Shown here one piece after another: positions 1-9,293 of a stretch of DNA of 64,000 nucleotides (positions are counted from its first letter, which is position 1; every line of letters begins with the position of its first letter). Source of the DNA: Magnetococcales bacterium (GTDB lineage: Bacteria; Pseudomonadota; Magnetococcia; Magnetococcales; UBA8363); NCBI GenBank assembly GCA_015228925.1, contig JADGCQ010000003.1, positions 1-64,000 on the forward strand. Direction: 5' to 3'. Under the pieces are notes generated by a model that had not been told where the DNA came from, did no database searches, and saw only the letters and a list, made by a program, of their open reading frames with translations. The position numbers and the translations under genes are program-made.

Positions 1-51
1 AAAGTCAAAAGCAAAACCCTGGGGGCAATCCCCCAGACCCCTTTTTTCTTT
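1..51. repeat. Dispersed hairpin repeat, copy A
   Basis: A G-run/C-run palindrome (CTGGGGG, short loop, CCCCCAG) flanked by A/T-rich arms. Its reverse complement matches a second copy at about 8346-8394 almost base for base outside the loop, including the flanking TTTTGACTTT. It sits downstream of the vanZ-like gene on the minus strand, so it may also act as its terminator. Whether the repeat is mobile is unknown. Confidence 0.6.
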
Positions 52-98
52 CAATAGTTTTTCTTTTGTCAACATGTCCTGAAACGGTAGCCGGGAGT

Positions 99-647
99 TC
101 ATCCACGCTTTTTGAACGCGGCGACCAATCCCAATCCCAAACTCCCCCCCACGACATTCATGAAGACATCCCGCAGGTCAAAATAACGGTCGGGAAGCAG
201 AAACTGGAAAATTTCATCCCCCATCCCCACCATGGCAACCATGATCAAAATGTCCAGATAGCCTTCCCGATTGTGCGCCGGGTGGGCATTATGAATCAAC
301 ATCCCCAGGATGGCGTACTGGACAAAATGGACCCGTTCGTCGGGATTGGTGGTGATGGTCAGGGCGGTCAAGGCGGCGATGGCGAGAAATCCCAGAGCCA
401 TCAGCGGTCGTGTGGCCCGCAGCAGGACCAGCAAGACAACGGCGGCCAATACGATGGCTAAAACGGTATTGACGATTTTTTCAACATGCTCGACCCCATT
501 CATCACCTCATAGAGCCACATTTCCACGGTGGGAATCAGTGGCACCAGGGTGAAGTGCAGAGCCAAGTAGAGACCTACCCAGGTCCAAGCCAGGGGAGAA
601 CGACGGAGATGGCCGGGGAATGTTTTAAACTTGTGAATGATCTTCAT
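99..647 (-). CDS. VanZ-like family membrane protein
   Basis: A 182-residue integral membrane protein with about four hydrophobic segments (roughly residues 20-40, 62-80, 82-98 and 155-177). The stretch ERVHF near residue 105, followed by GDEIFQ and a D-x-R-D-x-x-x-N motif (LRDVFMNVVGG), is the usual VanZ-family pattern of conserved charged residues between helices. The family is named for a teicoplanin-resistance accessory protein, but most members, including lone copies like this, have no established role. It starts at an ATG with only a weak ribosome site (TGGA). The gene stands alone, divergent from the propionyl-CoA operon. The family call is fairly secure; the function is unknown. Confidence 0.7.
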   Translation of the reverse strand: MKIIHKFKTFPGHLRRSPLAWTWVGLYLALHFTLVPLIPTVEMWLYEVMNGVEHVEKIVNTVLAIVLAAVVLLVLLRATRPLMALGFLAIAALTALTITTNPDERVHFVQYAILGMLIHNAHPAHNREGYLDILIMVAMVGMGDEIFQFLLPDRYFDLRDVFMNVVGGSLGLGLVAAFKKRG

Positions 648-797
648 AGTTCCACATAAAAATTAGTTGATGTGAACAATTTGATTTTATGGATCATTTA
701 TCAACGAAGTGCAAGTTTTTTAACCAATGATTGCAAAAAGGGATGACGATTTCGGCAACATGCATTACATTCGTGCAGCCTAAGTTGAGAATGTTTG

Positions 798-820
798 GCG
801 CCTGCCGAGGGTGGAGGCGC
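798..820. other. Leader hairpin upstream of mutase
   Basis: A perfect inverted repeat, GCGCCT at 798-803 and AGGCGC at 815-820 with an 11-base loop, about 70 bases before the mutase start. There is no U-run after it. It could be a leader structure of the operon; I see no cobalamin-riboswitch B12 box around it. Confidence 0.25.
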
Positions 821-889
821 AGCCTGAACTTGTGAAACCAACCATCTATTTCCTCTCAGAGTGACCTTCAAACGAGAAAGGTAACGTCC

Positions 890-3025
890 ATGCCCGAATA
901 TAAAAAACCCAGCCTTGCAGAGTGGAAAGCCGCAACGGAGAAAAGCCTGAAAGGGAAGCCCATCAGCTCCCTGGAATGGGCGACGCCCGATGGAATCAAC
1001 ATCAAGACGGTTTACACCCAAGCCGATGTCGAAGGGTTGCCCTATCAGGATTCCCTCCCTGGCTTTGCGCCGTATCTGCGCGGACCCCATACCACCATGT
1101 ACGCCGGTCGGCCCTGGACCATCCGTCAGTATGCAGGGTTCTCCACCGCTGAGGAGTCCAACGCCTTTTATCGTCGCACCCTGGCCGGTGGTGGGCAAGG
1201 GGTGTCGGTTGCCTTCGATCTGGCAACCCATCGTGGTTATGATTCGGACCATCCCCGCGTTGTGGGTGATGTGGGTAAGGCGGGTGTGGCCATCGACAGC
1301 GTTGAGGATATGAAAATCCTCTTTGACGGCATCCCCTTGGACACGACTTCGGTTTCTATGACCATGAACGGCGCGGTGTTGCCGATTTTGGCCGGTTACG
1401 TCATCGCCGCCGAGGAGCAGGGTGTCCCTCAGAACCAGTTGCGCGGTACCATCCAGAATGACATTCTCAAAGAATTCATGGTGCGCAACACCTTCATCTA
1501 CCCCCCAACCCCCTCCATGCGCATCGTTGGCGACATCATTGAATATGCCTCCAAAAACATGCCGTTGTTCAACACCATCTCCATTTCCGGCTATCACATG
1601 CAGGAAGCGGGTGCCGATGCCTCCTTGGAGTTGGCCTATACCCTGGCCGATGGCAAGGATTATGTGAAAACAGCGGTGGAACGGGGGATGGGCGTTGACG
1701 ATTTTGCCGGAAGACTTTCATTCTTCTTCGCCATCGGGATGAACTTCTATTTGGAAATCGCCAAGCTGCGTGCGGCGCGTATGTTGTGGTGCGAAATCAT
1801 GGAAGGTTTTGGTGCCAAGAAAGCCTCCTCCAAGATGTTGCGTACCCATTGCCAAACTTCGGGTTGGAGTCTTACTTTCCAGGATCCGTACAACAACGTC
1901 ATGCGGACCACCATCGAAGCGATGGCGGCGGTGTTTGGCGGTACCCAATCGTTGCATACCAACGCCTTGGATGAAGCCATCGCCCTGCCGACCGATTTTT
2001 CCGCACGGATCGCCCGGAATACCCAGTTGGTGTTGCAGGAAGAGGCCCATATCACCCATGTGGCCGATCCCTGGGCCGGTTCCTACATGATGGAATCGTT
2101 GACCCAGCAGATTGCCGACAAGGCCCGTGCCGTCATGAAGGAGGTCGATGAGGCGGGTGGCATGGTCAAGGCCATCGAAGCGGGTCTGCCGCAACGGCGT
2201 ATCGATGAAGCTTCCGCCCGCAGACAGGCGAACATTGATCGTGGTTTGGAGACCATCGTTGGCGTCAACAAGTACAAGTTGAAAGATGAGCAGGTCATCG
2301 ATGCCCGCAAGGTGGACAATAAGGCGGTCCGTTTGTCCCAGATCGAGCGGTTGAAAACCATCCGTGGCAAACGCGATGCGGCCAAAGTGCAAACGGCTTT
2401 GGATGCGTTGACCCAGGCGGCGCAATCGGGAACGGGCAATCTGTTGGAATTGTCCATCAATGCCATGCGGGTTCGTGCGACCTTGGGTGAAGTCACCGAG
2501 GCCATGGAAAAGATCTTTACCCGTTACACCCCGCATACCAGCACCGTTTCGGGTGTTTATGGCAAGGTGTGGGCGGACGATCCCGAATGGGCGGATCTCA
2601 AGAAGGATGTGGATTCTTTCACGGCTAAGGATGGCCGTCGTCCCCGTATGTTGGTGGTCAAGATGGGACAGGATGGTCATGATCGTGGTGCCAAGGTGAT
2701 TGCATCGGCGTTTGCGGACGCCGGTTTTGATGTGGACTTGGCCCCATTGTTCCAGACCCCGGAAGAGGTGGCCCAACAGGCGGTGGAGAACGATGTGCAT
2801 GTGGTGGGTGTTTCCACCCTGGCGGGTGCGCACACGACGTTGATTCCGCAGCTCATCGAAGAGTTGAAGAAGAAAAATGCGGGAGACGTGGTGGTGGTTT
2901 GCGGCGGCGTCATTCCCAAGCAGGATTATGATGAGTTGCGTGCGGCGGGTGTCGCGGAGATTTTTGGGCCGGGTACGTCGATTGCGGTTTCGGCCCGTGC
3001 GGTGATTCGGCGCATTCTTGGCTGA
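890..3025 (+). CDS. scpA: Methylmalonyl-CoA mutase, catalytic chain
   Basis: This enzyme interconverts (R)-methylmalonyl-CoA and succinyl-CoA with adenosylcobalamin, the last step of propionyl-CoA assimilation. The 711 residues match the usual length of the catalytic chain. The N-terminal substrate-binding TIM barrel covers about residues 30-530 and includes the [13 protein letters not shown] stretch, and the C-terminal B12 domain about 580-710. The lower axial ligand motif D-G-H-D-R-G (DxHxxG) lies near residue 594, followed by the glycine-rich [10 protein letters not shown] and VVVCGGVIP segments. No small beta chain is encoded next to it, which fits a homodimeric enzyme. It is the first gene of the operon. 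GAAAGG eight bases before the ATG serves as ribosome site. The double hairpin after the stop separates it from meaB. Confidence 0.97.
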   Translation: MPEYKKPSLAEWKAATEKSLKGKPISSLEWATPDGINIKTVYTQADVEGLPYQDSLPGFAPYLRGPHTTMYAGRPWTIRQYAGFSTAEESNAFYRRTLAGGGQGVSVAFDLATHRGYDSDHPRVVGDVGKAGVAIDSVEDMKILFDGIPLDTTSVSMTMNGAVLPILAGYVIAAEEQGVPQNQLRGTIQNDILKEFMVRNTFIYPPTPSMRIVGDIIEYASKNMPLFNTISISGYHMQEAGADASLELAYTLADGKDYVKTAVERGMGVDDFAGRLSFFFAIGMNFYLEIAKLRAARMLWCEIMEGFGAKKASSKMLRTHCQTSGWSLTFQDPYNNVMRTTIEAMAAVFGGTQSLHTNALDEAIALPTDFSARIARNTQLVLQEEAHITHVADPWAGSYMMESLTQQIADKARAVMKEVDEAGGMVKAIEAGLPQRRIDEASARRQANIDRGLETIVGVNKYKLKDEQVIDARKVDNKAVRLSQIERLKTIRGKRDAAKVQTALDALTQAAQSGTGNLLELSINAMRVRATLGEVTEAMEKIFTRYTPHTSTVSGVYGKVWADDPEWADLKKDVDSFTAKDGRRPRMLVVKMGQDGHDRGAKVIASAFADAGFDVDLAPLFQTPEEVAQQAVENDVHVVGVSTLAGAHTTLIPQLIEELKKKNAGDVVVVCGGVIPKQDYDELRAAGVAEIFGPGTSIAVSARAVIRRILG

Positions 3026-3049
3026 GCGGACAAATTTGGAAAACAATTG

Positions 3050-3105
3050 CGGGGGTCCGGGGGGGATCATCCCCCCCGGCGGGGGTTTGGGGGCAGCGCC
3101 CCCAA
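3050..3105. repeat. Double GC-rich hairpin between scpA and meaB
   Basis: Two adjacent perfect palindromes lie between the mutase and meaB. The first has 9-base arms CCGGGGGGG/CCCCCCCGG (3057-3065, 3071-3079) around ATCAT. The second has 8-base arms TTGGGGGC/GCCCCCAA (3087-3094, 3098-3105) around AGC. No U-run follows, so it is more likely an mRNA-stabilising or attenuating element than a full terminator. The GGGGGTCC(G/A)GGGG..ATCAT core recurs at 17959-18002, so it belongs to a dispersed family. Confidence 0.65.
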
Positions 3106-3191
3106 GGTCTTGCCTCTAAAAGCCCCCGCACATTGTGCTTTTTATATTCTTTCCAAAGTGACCATGCGGATTGGTAAGCCGGGAGGTTGGG

Positions 3192-4175
3192 ATGGCGCGG
3201 TTTGATACAAAAACGTATGTACAGGGTGTTCTGGGTGGCGACCGGAGGATGATTGCCAAGACGATCACCCTGATCGAAAGCACCTTGTACCGGGATGAGG
3301 AGCAGTCCCAGGAGATTCTTGGGCAATTGCTGCAATATTGTGGCAATTCCCTGCGCATCGGCATTACGGGTCCGCCGGGGGCTGGCAAGAGTACGTTTAT
3401 CGATGCCCTGGGGCTGCACTTGCTGAATAATAACCATCGCGTTGCGGTTTTGGCGGTGGATCCTTCGTCCAAACTTTCGGGTGGCAGTGTGTTGGGGGAC
3501 AAGACCCGGATGGGTCGGTTGATGTCCAACGATAATATTTTTGTTCGCCCTTCGGCGGCGGGTGAAACCTTGGGTGGGGTGGCGCGGAAAACCCGGGAGA
3601 CCATGTTGATTTTGGAGGCGGCGGGATACGATACGGTTTTGGTTGAAACGGTGGGGGTGGGGCAGAGTGAAACGGTCGTGGCGGACATGACCGATTTTTT
3701 CCTGTTGGTGGCATTGCCGAATGCGGGCGATGAACTTCAGGGGATCAAGCGCGGCATCATGGAAATGGCGGATGCCGTTGTGGTCAACAAGGCGGATGGT
3801 CCTTTTGAGGAATCGGCCAAACAGGCGGCCCATGTGTTGCGTTCGGCGTTGCAAATGTTGGCCCATCCTCGGCCCGATTGGGAATTGCCGGTGTTTTTGG
3901 CCAGTGCCCGGACCGGCCTGGGGATTGATGAGGTTTGGAATGCGATGAAGCGGTTCCGGGAGGTGATGACCGCCAATGGGGAGCTTCAGGCGCGGCGGCG
4001 GGAACAAAGTTTGGAATGGATGACCGCCTTGGTGCATGATGAGTTGGCGCGTCGTTTTGATGAACATCCCGAAGTGCGCTATCTGATGCCCGATTTGCGG
4101 CGCAAGGTGAGCGATGGCCGGATCACGGCGGTGAATGCGGCCAGCCAGCTGATGCAAGCCTTTACGACGGTATAG
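3192..4175 (+). CDS. meaB: MeaB-type GTPase, mutase chaperone
   Basis: A G3E-family GTPase that guards methylmalonyl-CoA mutase, gating cofactor loading and protecting it from inactivation. The 327-residue product has the P-loop G-P-P-G-A-G-K-S-T near residue 55, a switch-region D-P-S-S, the E-T-V-G-V-G-Q-S-E motif typical of MeaB/ArgK near residue 155, and the guanine-specifying N-K-A-D near residue 205. The C-terminal arm that mediates dimerisation is present. I place the start at the ATG at 3192 because GGGAGG lies five bases before it; the frame is also open from a TTG at 3171. Its position directly after the mutase gene is the classic arrangement. Confidence 0.95.
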   Translation: MARFDTKTYVQGVLGGDRRMIAKTITLIESTLYRDEEQSQEILGQLLQYCGNSLRIGITGPPGAGKSTFIDALGLHLLNNNHRVAVLAVDPSSKLSGGSVLGDKTRMGRLMSNDNIFVRPSAAGETLGGVARKTRETMLILEAAGYDTVLVETVGVGQSETVVADMTDFFLLVALPNAGDELQGIKRGIMEMADAVVVNKADGPFEESAKQAAHVLRSALQMLAHPRPDWELPVFLASARTGLGIDEVWNAMKRFREVMTANGELQARRREQSLEWMTALVHDELARRFDEHPEVRYLMPDLRRKVSDGRITAVNAASQLMQAFTTV

Positions 4176-4204
4176 ACCTTTCCAAATCACGGATACGTCA
4201 GACC

Positions 4205-5749
4205 ATGCGGGAGATTGTCGAGAAATTTGAGCGGTTGCGTGCCGAAGCCCGGTTGGGGGGCGGTTTGGAGCGGATTGAGGCGCAGCACGCACGCGGTAAA
4301 TTGACGGCACGGGAATGCATTGAAGTTTTGTTGGATGAGGGTTCTTTTGAAGAACTGGACATTTTTGTCCAGCATCGTTGCCATGAATTTGGGATGGAGA
4401 AGAAAAACATTTCCGGCGATGGGGTCGTGACCGGTTATGGTGAGATCAATCGGAGAAAAGTTTTTGTTTTTGCCCAGGATTTTACCGTTCATGGCGGTAC
4501 GTTGTCGGAATCCAATACCCAGAAGATTTGCAAGATTTTGGATTTGGCCATGCGGACGGGGGTTCCGGTCATTGGCTTGAATGATTCGGGTGGTGCCCGT
4601 ATTCAGGAGGGTGTGGCCTCCCTGGCGGGTTATGGGGAGATTTTTCAGCGCAATGTTCTGGCTTCGGGGGTGATTCCGCAACTTTCGGCGATTTTGGGTC
4701 CGTGCGCCGGGGGGTCGGTGTATTCTCCCGCCTTGACCGATTTTATCATGATGGTGGAAGAAAATTCCTACATGTTTGTCACCGGTCCCGATGTCGTGCG
4801 GACGGTGACGCATGAGGAGGAGACGTTTGAATCTTTGGGGGGGGCGCGGGTTCACGCGACGCAATCGGGGGTTGCCCATTTTGCCTTTCCCAATGGGATG
4901 GTCCTTTTGACGCAGTTGCGTCGATTGCTCTCTTTTTTGCCGTCCAACAATCGGGAACAGCCGCCGGTGGTGAAGGTTGGCGATCCCCCAGAGCGGCAGG
5001 AACATTCCCTGGACCATCTGGTCCCCGACGATCCGCTCAAACCGTATGAGATGCGGGAATTGATCGACAAGGTGGTGGATAGCGGCGATTTTATGGAGGT
5101 ACACCGGGGGTTTGCCCGTAATATTCTTGTCGGTTTTGCCCGGATGGATGGGGGGACGGTGGGGATTGTGGCCAATCAACCGATGGTATTGGCGGGTTGT
5201 TTGGATATCGATGCCAGTGTGAAGGCGGCGCGATTTGTCCGGTTTTGTGATTGTTTTAATATTCCGCTGGTGACATTTGTGGATGTACCGGGTTTCATGC
5301 CGGGGAGGGGGCAGGAATCGGGGGGGATTATCCGGCATGGGGCCAAGTTGTTGTATGCCTATGCCGAGAGTACGGTTCCCAAGGTGACGATCATCACCCG
5401 GAAAGGTTATGGGGGGGCGTATGATGTGATGTCATCCAAACATCTTCGGGGGGATTTAAATTTTGCTTGGCCCAATGCGGAAATTGCGGTGATGGGGGCC
5501 AGGGGGGCGGCAGAGATTATTTTTCGTGGTGAAATCAAGAAATCCGACGATCCCGAAGCGATGTTAAAATCGAAAACCGAGGCTTATGCGCAACGGTTTG
5601 CCAATCCGTTCAGTGCGGCGCGGCGCGGTTTTATCGATGACATTATCATGCCCAGTTCCTCGCGTTGGAAGATTATCCGGGGATTGCGGATGTTGAAGGA
5701 TAAGCAGTTGACCAATCCGTGGAAGAAGCACGGCAACATCCCCCTGTAG
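4205..5749 (+). CDS. pccB: Propionyl-CoA carboxylase beta subunit
   Basis: This is the carboxyltransferase subunit of propionyl-CoA carboxylase. It moves the carboxyl group from biotin to propionyl-CoA to form (S)-methylmalonyl-CoA. The 514 residues carry both crotonase-like halves: the N-terminal half with [13 protein letters not shown] near residue 125 and [13 protein letters not shown] near 165, and the C-terminal half with DVPGFMPG near 360 and the [13 protein letters not shown] oxyanion stretch near 400. Acyl-CoA specificity (propionyl rather than acetyl) is inferred from the mutase, MeaB and epimerase neighbours. It follows meaB by 29 bases and precedes pccA by 16, so it is co-transcribed with them. 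Confidence 0.95.
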   Translation: MREIVEKFERLRAEARLGGGLERIEAQHARGKLTARECIEVLLDEGSFEELDIFVQHRCHEFGMEKKNISGDGVVTGYGEINRRKVFVFAQDFTVHGGTLSESNTQKICKILDLAMRTGVPVIGLNDSGGARIQEGVASLAGYGEIFQRNVLASGVIPQLSAILGPCAGGSVYSPALTDFIMMVEENSYMFVTGPDVVRTVTHEEETFESLGGARVHATQSGVAHFAFPNGMVLLTQLRRLLSFLPSNNREQPPVVKVGDPPERQEHSLDHLVPDDPLKPYEMRELIDKVVDSGDFMEVHRGFARNILVGFARMDGGTVGIVANQPMVLAGCLDIDASVKAARFVRFCDCFNIPLVTFVDVPGFMPGRGQESGGIIRHGAKLLYAYAESTVPKVTIITRKGYGGAYDVMSSKHLRGDLNFAWPNAEIAVMGARGAAEIIFRGEIKKSDDPEAMLKSKTEAYAQRFANPFSAARRGFIDDIIMPSSSRWKIIRGLRMLKDKQLTNPWKKHGNIPL

Positions 5750-5765
5750 GAGGGGTGGGGACTCC

Positions 5766-7727
5766 ATGAAGAAGATTTTGATAGCCAATCGTGGTGAGAT
5801 TGCTTCCCGCATCATTCGGACGGCCCGGAGGATGGAGATTGGGACGGTGGCGGTGTATTCGGAGGCGGACAAGGATAATTTGTTTGTACGGCAGGCGGAT
5901 GAATCTTACTTTTTGGGACCGGCCCCCAGTGCCCAATCCTATCTGAACGTGGATCGCATTTTGGAGGTTCTTGACCGGAGCAAGGCGGACGCGGTGCATC
6001 CGGGTTATGGATTTTTGTCGGAGAATGCCGAATTTTGCCAAGCTTTGGAGGATCGAGGGATTATTTTCATTGGTCCGGCGGTGGAGTCCATCCGGGCCAT
6101 GGGCGATAAAATTCACTCCAAGCGGGTGGCGGCGCAGGCGGGTGTCCGAACTATTCCGGGATATGATGGCGCGGTTGCGAGCGCGGCGCAGGCGGTGGAG
6201 ATTGCACGCGGCGTGGGTTATCCGGTCATGGTCAAGGCGACGGCGGGGGGGGGTGGCAAGGGGATGCGGGTCGCTTGTGACGATGGCGAGGTGATGGCGG
6301 CGTGGGAAACGTGTACACGCGAGAGCCGCGCTTCGTTTGGCGATGATCGTGTTTTTATCGAGAAATTTATTGAGAACCCGCGTCATATTGAGATTCAGAT
6401 TTTGGGTGATCGGCATGGGCATGTGGTGTGGCTCAATGATCGGGATTGCAGTATTCAGAGACGCAATCAGAAGGTGATTGAGGAGGCCCCGTCGAAGTTT
6501 GTGGATCCCAACATGCGGCGTGCCATGGGGGAACAGGCGGTCAAGTTGGCTGAGGCGGTGGGATATTATTCGGCGGGTACGGTAGAGTTTGTGGTGGGGG
6601 GGGACAAGAGTTTTTATTTTTTGGAGATGAATTCACGGTTGCAGGTGGAACATGCGGTGACGGAGATGGTCACGGGGTTGGATTTGGTGGAGCAGATGAT
6701 CCGGGTTGCGCGGGGGGAGGTGCTGGGGTTTTCGCAGAAGGATGTCAAGATCAAGGGTTGGGCGATGGAGAGTCGCATTTATGCGGAGAATCCCTATCGC
6801 AATTTTATCCCTTCGACGGGGCGTGTGGTTTATTATCGCCCACCACGGGAGGGTCCGCGGGTTCGGGTGGATTCGGGGGTATCTGAGGGGGGTGAGGTAT
6901 CGATGCATTATGATCCGATGATTGCCAAGTTGGTGACATGGGGTCACAATCGTGAGGCGGCGTTGTTTGAGATGGAATATGCGTTGGATGAATTTTTAAT
7001 TTCGGGGGTCGATCATAATATTGACCTTCTCAATAGTATTGTCCGGCATCCCAGGTTTATCGCGGGGGATTTTACGACGGGTTTTATTGAGGAAGTTTTT
7101 CCCGATGGTTTTAAGGGGGCCAAGCCGACGGAGGATGGGACACGGGCGTTTGCGGTTGCGGCGGCGATGATTTTATTGGTGGAATCTTCGTTGTATTTGC
7201 AGGTTCCCGACCTTCAGGATTTGGTGGTGATGGTGGATCATGAGGAGTTCCGTTTGACGGTCGAGCGGAAGAAGGGGAGTCAGTTGGTTGCGTTTGACGG
7301 GGAGGATCCGGTGGTTGTGACGCATGATTATCGGGCGGGGAGTCGTTTGGCCTCGTTGATGATTCATAATCAGCCGGCGACATTTCGGATCCGGCGTTTG
7401 GCGGAGGGATGGTTATTATCTCAGGGTGGGCGGACGGTTACGGCGATAGCGCGGACGCCGAGGCATCATGAGTTATCGCGGCACATGTTACGCAAGAGGC
7501 CTCCCGACACGTCGCGGCAGATTATTTCTCCGATGCCGGGTGTGGTATTGAAGGTATTGGTGGGGATTGGTCAGACGGTGAATTGGGGGCAGACGGTTTG
7601 TATTGTGGAGGCGATGAAGATGGAGAACACCATCCGTTGTGAGCAGGACGGCAAGCGGGTGCGGGCCATATTGGTTCAGGCTGGAGATACGATTGAGGCG
7701 GATGCGGTATTAATTGAATTTGAGTAA
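5766..7727 (+). CDS. pccA: Propionyl-CoA carboxylase alpha subunit
   Basis: The biotin carboxylase subunit fused to its biotin carrier domain. The 653-residue protein has the biotin-carboxylase N domain (about 1-115, starting KKILIANRGEIASRII), the ATP-grasp domain with K-A-T-A-G-G-G-G-K-G-M near 158-168 and E-M-N-S-R-L-Q-V-E-H near 290, and the C-terminal domain to about 445. A linker of about 130 residues that contacts the beta subunit follows. The C-terminal biotinyl domain carries E-A-M-K-M-E-N-T near residue 618, with the biotinylated lysine in the middle. The ribosome site AGGAGGGG lies about 10 bases before the ATG. It is the usual partner of the beta subunit just upstream. Confidence 0.96.
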   Translation: MKKILIANRGEIASRIIRTARRMEIGTVAVYSEADKDNLFVRQADESYFLGPAPSAQSYLNVDRILEVLDRSKADAVHPGYGFLSENAEFCQALEDRGIIFIGPAVESIRAMGDKIHSKRVAAQAGVRTIPGYDGAVASAAQAVEIARGVGYPVMVKATAGGGGKGMRVACDDGEVMAAWETCTRESRASFGDDRVFIEKFIENPRHIEIQILGDRHGHVVWLNDRDCSIQRRNQKVIEEAPSKFVDPNMRRAMGEQAVKLAEAVGYYSAGTVEFVVGGDKSFYFLEMNSRLQVEHAVTEMVTGLDLVEQMIRVARGEVLGFSQKDVKIKGWAMESRIYAENPYRNFIPSTGRVVYYRPPREGPRVRVDSGVSEGGEVSMHYDPMIAKLVTWGHNREAALFEMEYALDEFLISGVDHNIDLLNSIVRHPRFIAGDFTTGFIEEVFPDGFKGAKPTEDGTRAFAVAAAMILLVESSLYLQVPDLQDLVVMVDHEEFRLTVERKKGSQLVAFDGEDPVVVTHDYRAGSRLASLMIHNQPATFRIRRLAEGWLLSQGGRTVTAIARTPRHHELSRHMLRKRPPDTSRQIISPMPGVVLKVLVGIGQTVNWGQTVCIVEAMKMENTIRCEQDGKRVRAILVQAGDTIEADAVLIEFE

Positions 7728-7751
7728 TCCAACCCATAAGGAGAGAGTTCG

Positions 7752-8165
7752 ATGATTGGACGTTTGAATCATGTTGCCATTGTGGTCCCCGATTTGGATG
7801 CGGCGGCGGCGAAGTATCGTGATGATTTGGGAGCCAGGGTGGAGCCGGCGAAGGATTTACCGGAGCATGGTGTTCGTGTGGTGATGGTTCGTTTGGACAA
7901 CACGACGGTTGAGTTATTGCATCCGATGTCGGACAGCAGCCCGATTGCGGGATTTTTGAAGAAGAATCCGGGCGGTGGGATGCATCATGTGTGTTATGAG
8001 GTTCAGGATGTGGTAGCGGCGACGAAGCAGATGATGGACAAGGGTGTGAAGGTATTGAACGAGAAGCCCAAGATTGGTGCCCACGGTAATCCCGTTGTGT
8101 TTTTGCACCCCAAGGATTTTTACGGCGTTCTCACGGAACTGGAGCAGGTACCCGACGCCAAGTAA
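7752..8165 (+). CDS. mce: Methylmalonyl-CoA epimerase
   Basis: This enzyme converts (S)- to (R)-methylmalonyl-CoA, linking the carboxylase to the mutase. The 137-residue protein is a single VOC-fold (glyoxalase-like) domain of the usual size. It shows the first metal-binding His in GRLNHVAIVV (residue 7), a central H-H-V-C-Y-E-V block near residue 77 and a C-terminal V-L-T-E-L-E-Q with the catalytic/metal-binding Glu. AAGGAGAGAG provides a strong ribosome site. It is the last gene of the operon and is followed 24 bases later by a strong terminator. All five steps and the chaperone therefore lie in one transcription unit. Confidence 0.95.
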   Translation: MIGRLNHVAIVVPDLDAAAAKYRDDLGARVEPAKDLPEHGVRVVMVRLDNTTVELLHPMSDSSPIAGFLKKNPGGGMHHVCYEVQDVVAATKQMMDKGVKVLNEKPKIGAHGNPVVFLHPKDFYGVLTELEQVPDAK

Positions 8166-8189
8166 CCATTGCGGCTAGGGATGAACGTG

Positions 8190-8223
8190 ACCGGCGGTCC
8201 TTTTGGGGCCGCCGGTTTTTTTT
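8190..8223 (+). terminator. Rho-independent terminator of the propionyl-CoA operon
   Basis: An 11-base-pair stem with one G-T wobble (ACCGGCGGTCC pairing with GGGCCGCCGGT) and a 5-base loop is followed by a run of seven or more T. It lies 24 bases after the epimerase stop codon. Confidence 0.9.
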
Positions 8224-8345
8224 ATAAACGGTTATAATTTATTGATTGACTTTCGTGGTTGGTGTTCTTATGATCCTTTGATCATGTTTAGGCTTTGATT
8301 CTTGATTCCGATCACCTGACCGTGTTCACAGGTTTAAAAACTGTT

Positions 8346-8394
8346 AAAAAGAAAGAAGGGGTCTGGGGAATTCTTTCCCCAGGGTTTTGACTTT
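8346..8394. repeat. Dispersed hairpin repeat, copy B
   Basis: A palindrome (CTGGGGAA, TTC, TTTCCCCAG) flanked by AAAGAAAGAAGGGGT on the left and GGGTTTTGACTTT on the right. It is the same unit as the reverse complement of bases 1-51, differing mainly in the loop. Its location between genes and its conserved flanks argue for a repeat family rather than chance hairpins. Confidence 0.6.
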
Positions 8395-8440
8395 AAATAA
8401 AAAGGTTTCCATGCTCTTCTTTTGATTTTTGTTTTTGAAT

Positions 8441-8469
8441 TTGACAAGTTTGCAATGATGTTAGAAAAT
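8441..8469 (+). promoter_or_regulatory. Candidate sigma-70 promoter for the 102-residue protein
   Basis: A perfect -35 box TTGACA (8441-8446), a 17-base spacer and a weak -10 GAAAAT (8464-8469, four of six matches). It lies about 105 bases before the ATG of the small gene. Confidence 0.35.
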
Positions 8470-8573
8470 TTCTGAAACATAATATTAAACTCGGGTGAGT
8501 TGTGTATTGTGTTCTAGGGATTTTCGATTTCTCGTGTGTTATATCCCCCGAATTCTTACAGGAGGCTTTAATA

Positions 8574-8882
8574 ATGCCAACACTAACGATAAAATCACTG
8601 CATTGCGTAGAAACGCAAGGTATTGGAGATGATGATACATATATCACCATAGGAGGTGAGAAAGTTTGGGGGGTTGTTGTTATGGGAGAAGACGATAAAC
8701 AACCTGTCAATATTGATTATCATTTTTCTCGTAAAGCATGGGTGCAGATATGGGAAAAAGACTCTGGTGGTGATGATTTAATCGGTGGGTTTGAAGTTCA
8801 ATCGACCCATAGAGGCGAGAAACGCCACAATATAAAGGGTGATGGTTCTGAATATTGGGTATATTATTCTGTCAAAGGTTAA
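8574..8882 (+). CDS. Small hypothetical protein (102 residues)
   Basis: I do not recognise this protein. It is 102 residues long, acidic, without signal peptide or membrane segment, and rich in beta-prone stretches. A cluster of Asp/Gly-rich loops (GIGDDDTY, MGEDDKQ, KDSGGDDLIGG) alternates with strands ending in YWVYYSVKG. That pattern would suit a C2-like or other small beta-sandwich that binds calcium or a ligand; this is inference only. AGGAGG lies eight bases before the ATG at 8574, which is a better start than the upstream in-frame ATG at 8502. Its A/T-rich surroundings and solitary position next to toxin-antitoxin debris suggest a recently acquired accessory gene. Confidence 0.6.
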   Translation: MPTLTIKSLHCVETQGIGDDDTYITIGGEKVWGVVVMGEDDKQPVNIDYHFSRKAWVQIWEKDSGGDDLIGGFEVQSTHRGEKRHNIKGDGSEYWVYYSVKG

Positions 8883-8927
8883 ACCGCAGCTAATTTGGGA
8901 CTCGTAGTTTTTCCACATCGGAATTCT

Positions 8928-8951
8928 GGGGACACGGAGTGCCGGGGACAC
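8928..8951. repeat. Paired GGGGACAC direct repeats
   Basis: Two exact copies of GGGGACAC, at 8928-8935 and 8944-8951, preceded by GAATTCT. Sequences of this kind flank REP-associated or IS200-like transposase remnants in many proteobacteria. No transposase is present here. They abut the headless antitoxin gene that follows, so an insertion or excision may have removed its 5' end. Confidence 0.35.
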
Positions 8952-8961
8952 AATATCAGAT

Positions 8962-9195
8962 TTGGTGACTGATGACTTGGCGGAAGAGTTTCAATCCATG
9001 GCTGATGCGACCGGAAAGACTCTACCTGAATGCGTCATTGGGACCATCCGTCGTTATTTGGAGGAACGGGAAGACCGGCAGGATGCCGAAGATGCACGGA
9101 AGGTATTGGAGGAGTACCGTCGTGATCCTGGCAGGGCCGTTAGCATGGATGAGGTGTTGAAGGAATATGGCTTGACCAGGGAAGCATTGCTATGA
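8962..9195 (+). pseudogene. RelB/RHH-type antitoxin, probably 5'-truncated
   Basis: The 77-residue reading frame has no ATG and would need a TTG start. The body is typical of a ribbon-helix-helix antitoxin of the RelB-like group: a helix pair ending RRYLEEREDRQDAEDA, followed by the conserved tail SMDEVLKEYGL. Intact relatives begin with a short DNA-binding beta strand, which would lie just upstream of residue 1. Here that stretch is replaced by the GGGGACAC repeats. The cognate RelE-type toxin, normally overlapping the antitoxin stop, is also absent: the ATG overlapping the 3' end stops after two codons. I read it as an orphan remnant, though a TTG-initiated product cannot be excluded. Confidence 0.6.
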
Positions 9196-9293
9196 CCTAA
9201 ACTTGTCATCAAGATCGGTCATCGGCGCGAAATTCATCGATAGGTCAACCGGGGTTTTGGATTCCCCGTAGGGGGGGCGGAGAAAGATGGACA

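Larger units (their letters stand above)
8224..8573. other. A/T-rich intergenic region
   Basis: About 350 bases without a supportable gene. It contains the dispersed hairpin repeat copy B and a promoter-like pair for the downstream small gene. The base composition is clearly lower in G+C than the neighbouring operon. I see no tRNA or transposase remnant. Confidence 0.6.

Noticed and set aside
648-889. Possible cobalamin riboswitch before the B12-dependent mutase
   Set aside because: Only a simple hairpin (798-820) is seen; there is no B12 box and not enough structure. Cobalamin riboswitches usually control uptake or synthesis genes rather than this enzyme.
701-1597. A 298-codon minus-strand frame overlapping the mutase start
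   Set aside because: It is antisense to a well-conserved coding region and shows no family features.
2910-4310. A 466-codon open frame on the minus strand opposite meaB (also 1718-3070 and 4187-5338 opposite the mutase and pccB)
   Set aside because: Low-complexity Pro/Arg/His-rich translations with no domain pattern. They are frames opened by the G/C-rich third positions of the real genes on the plus strand.
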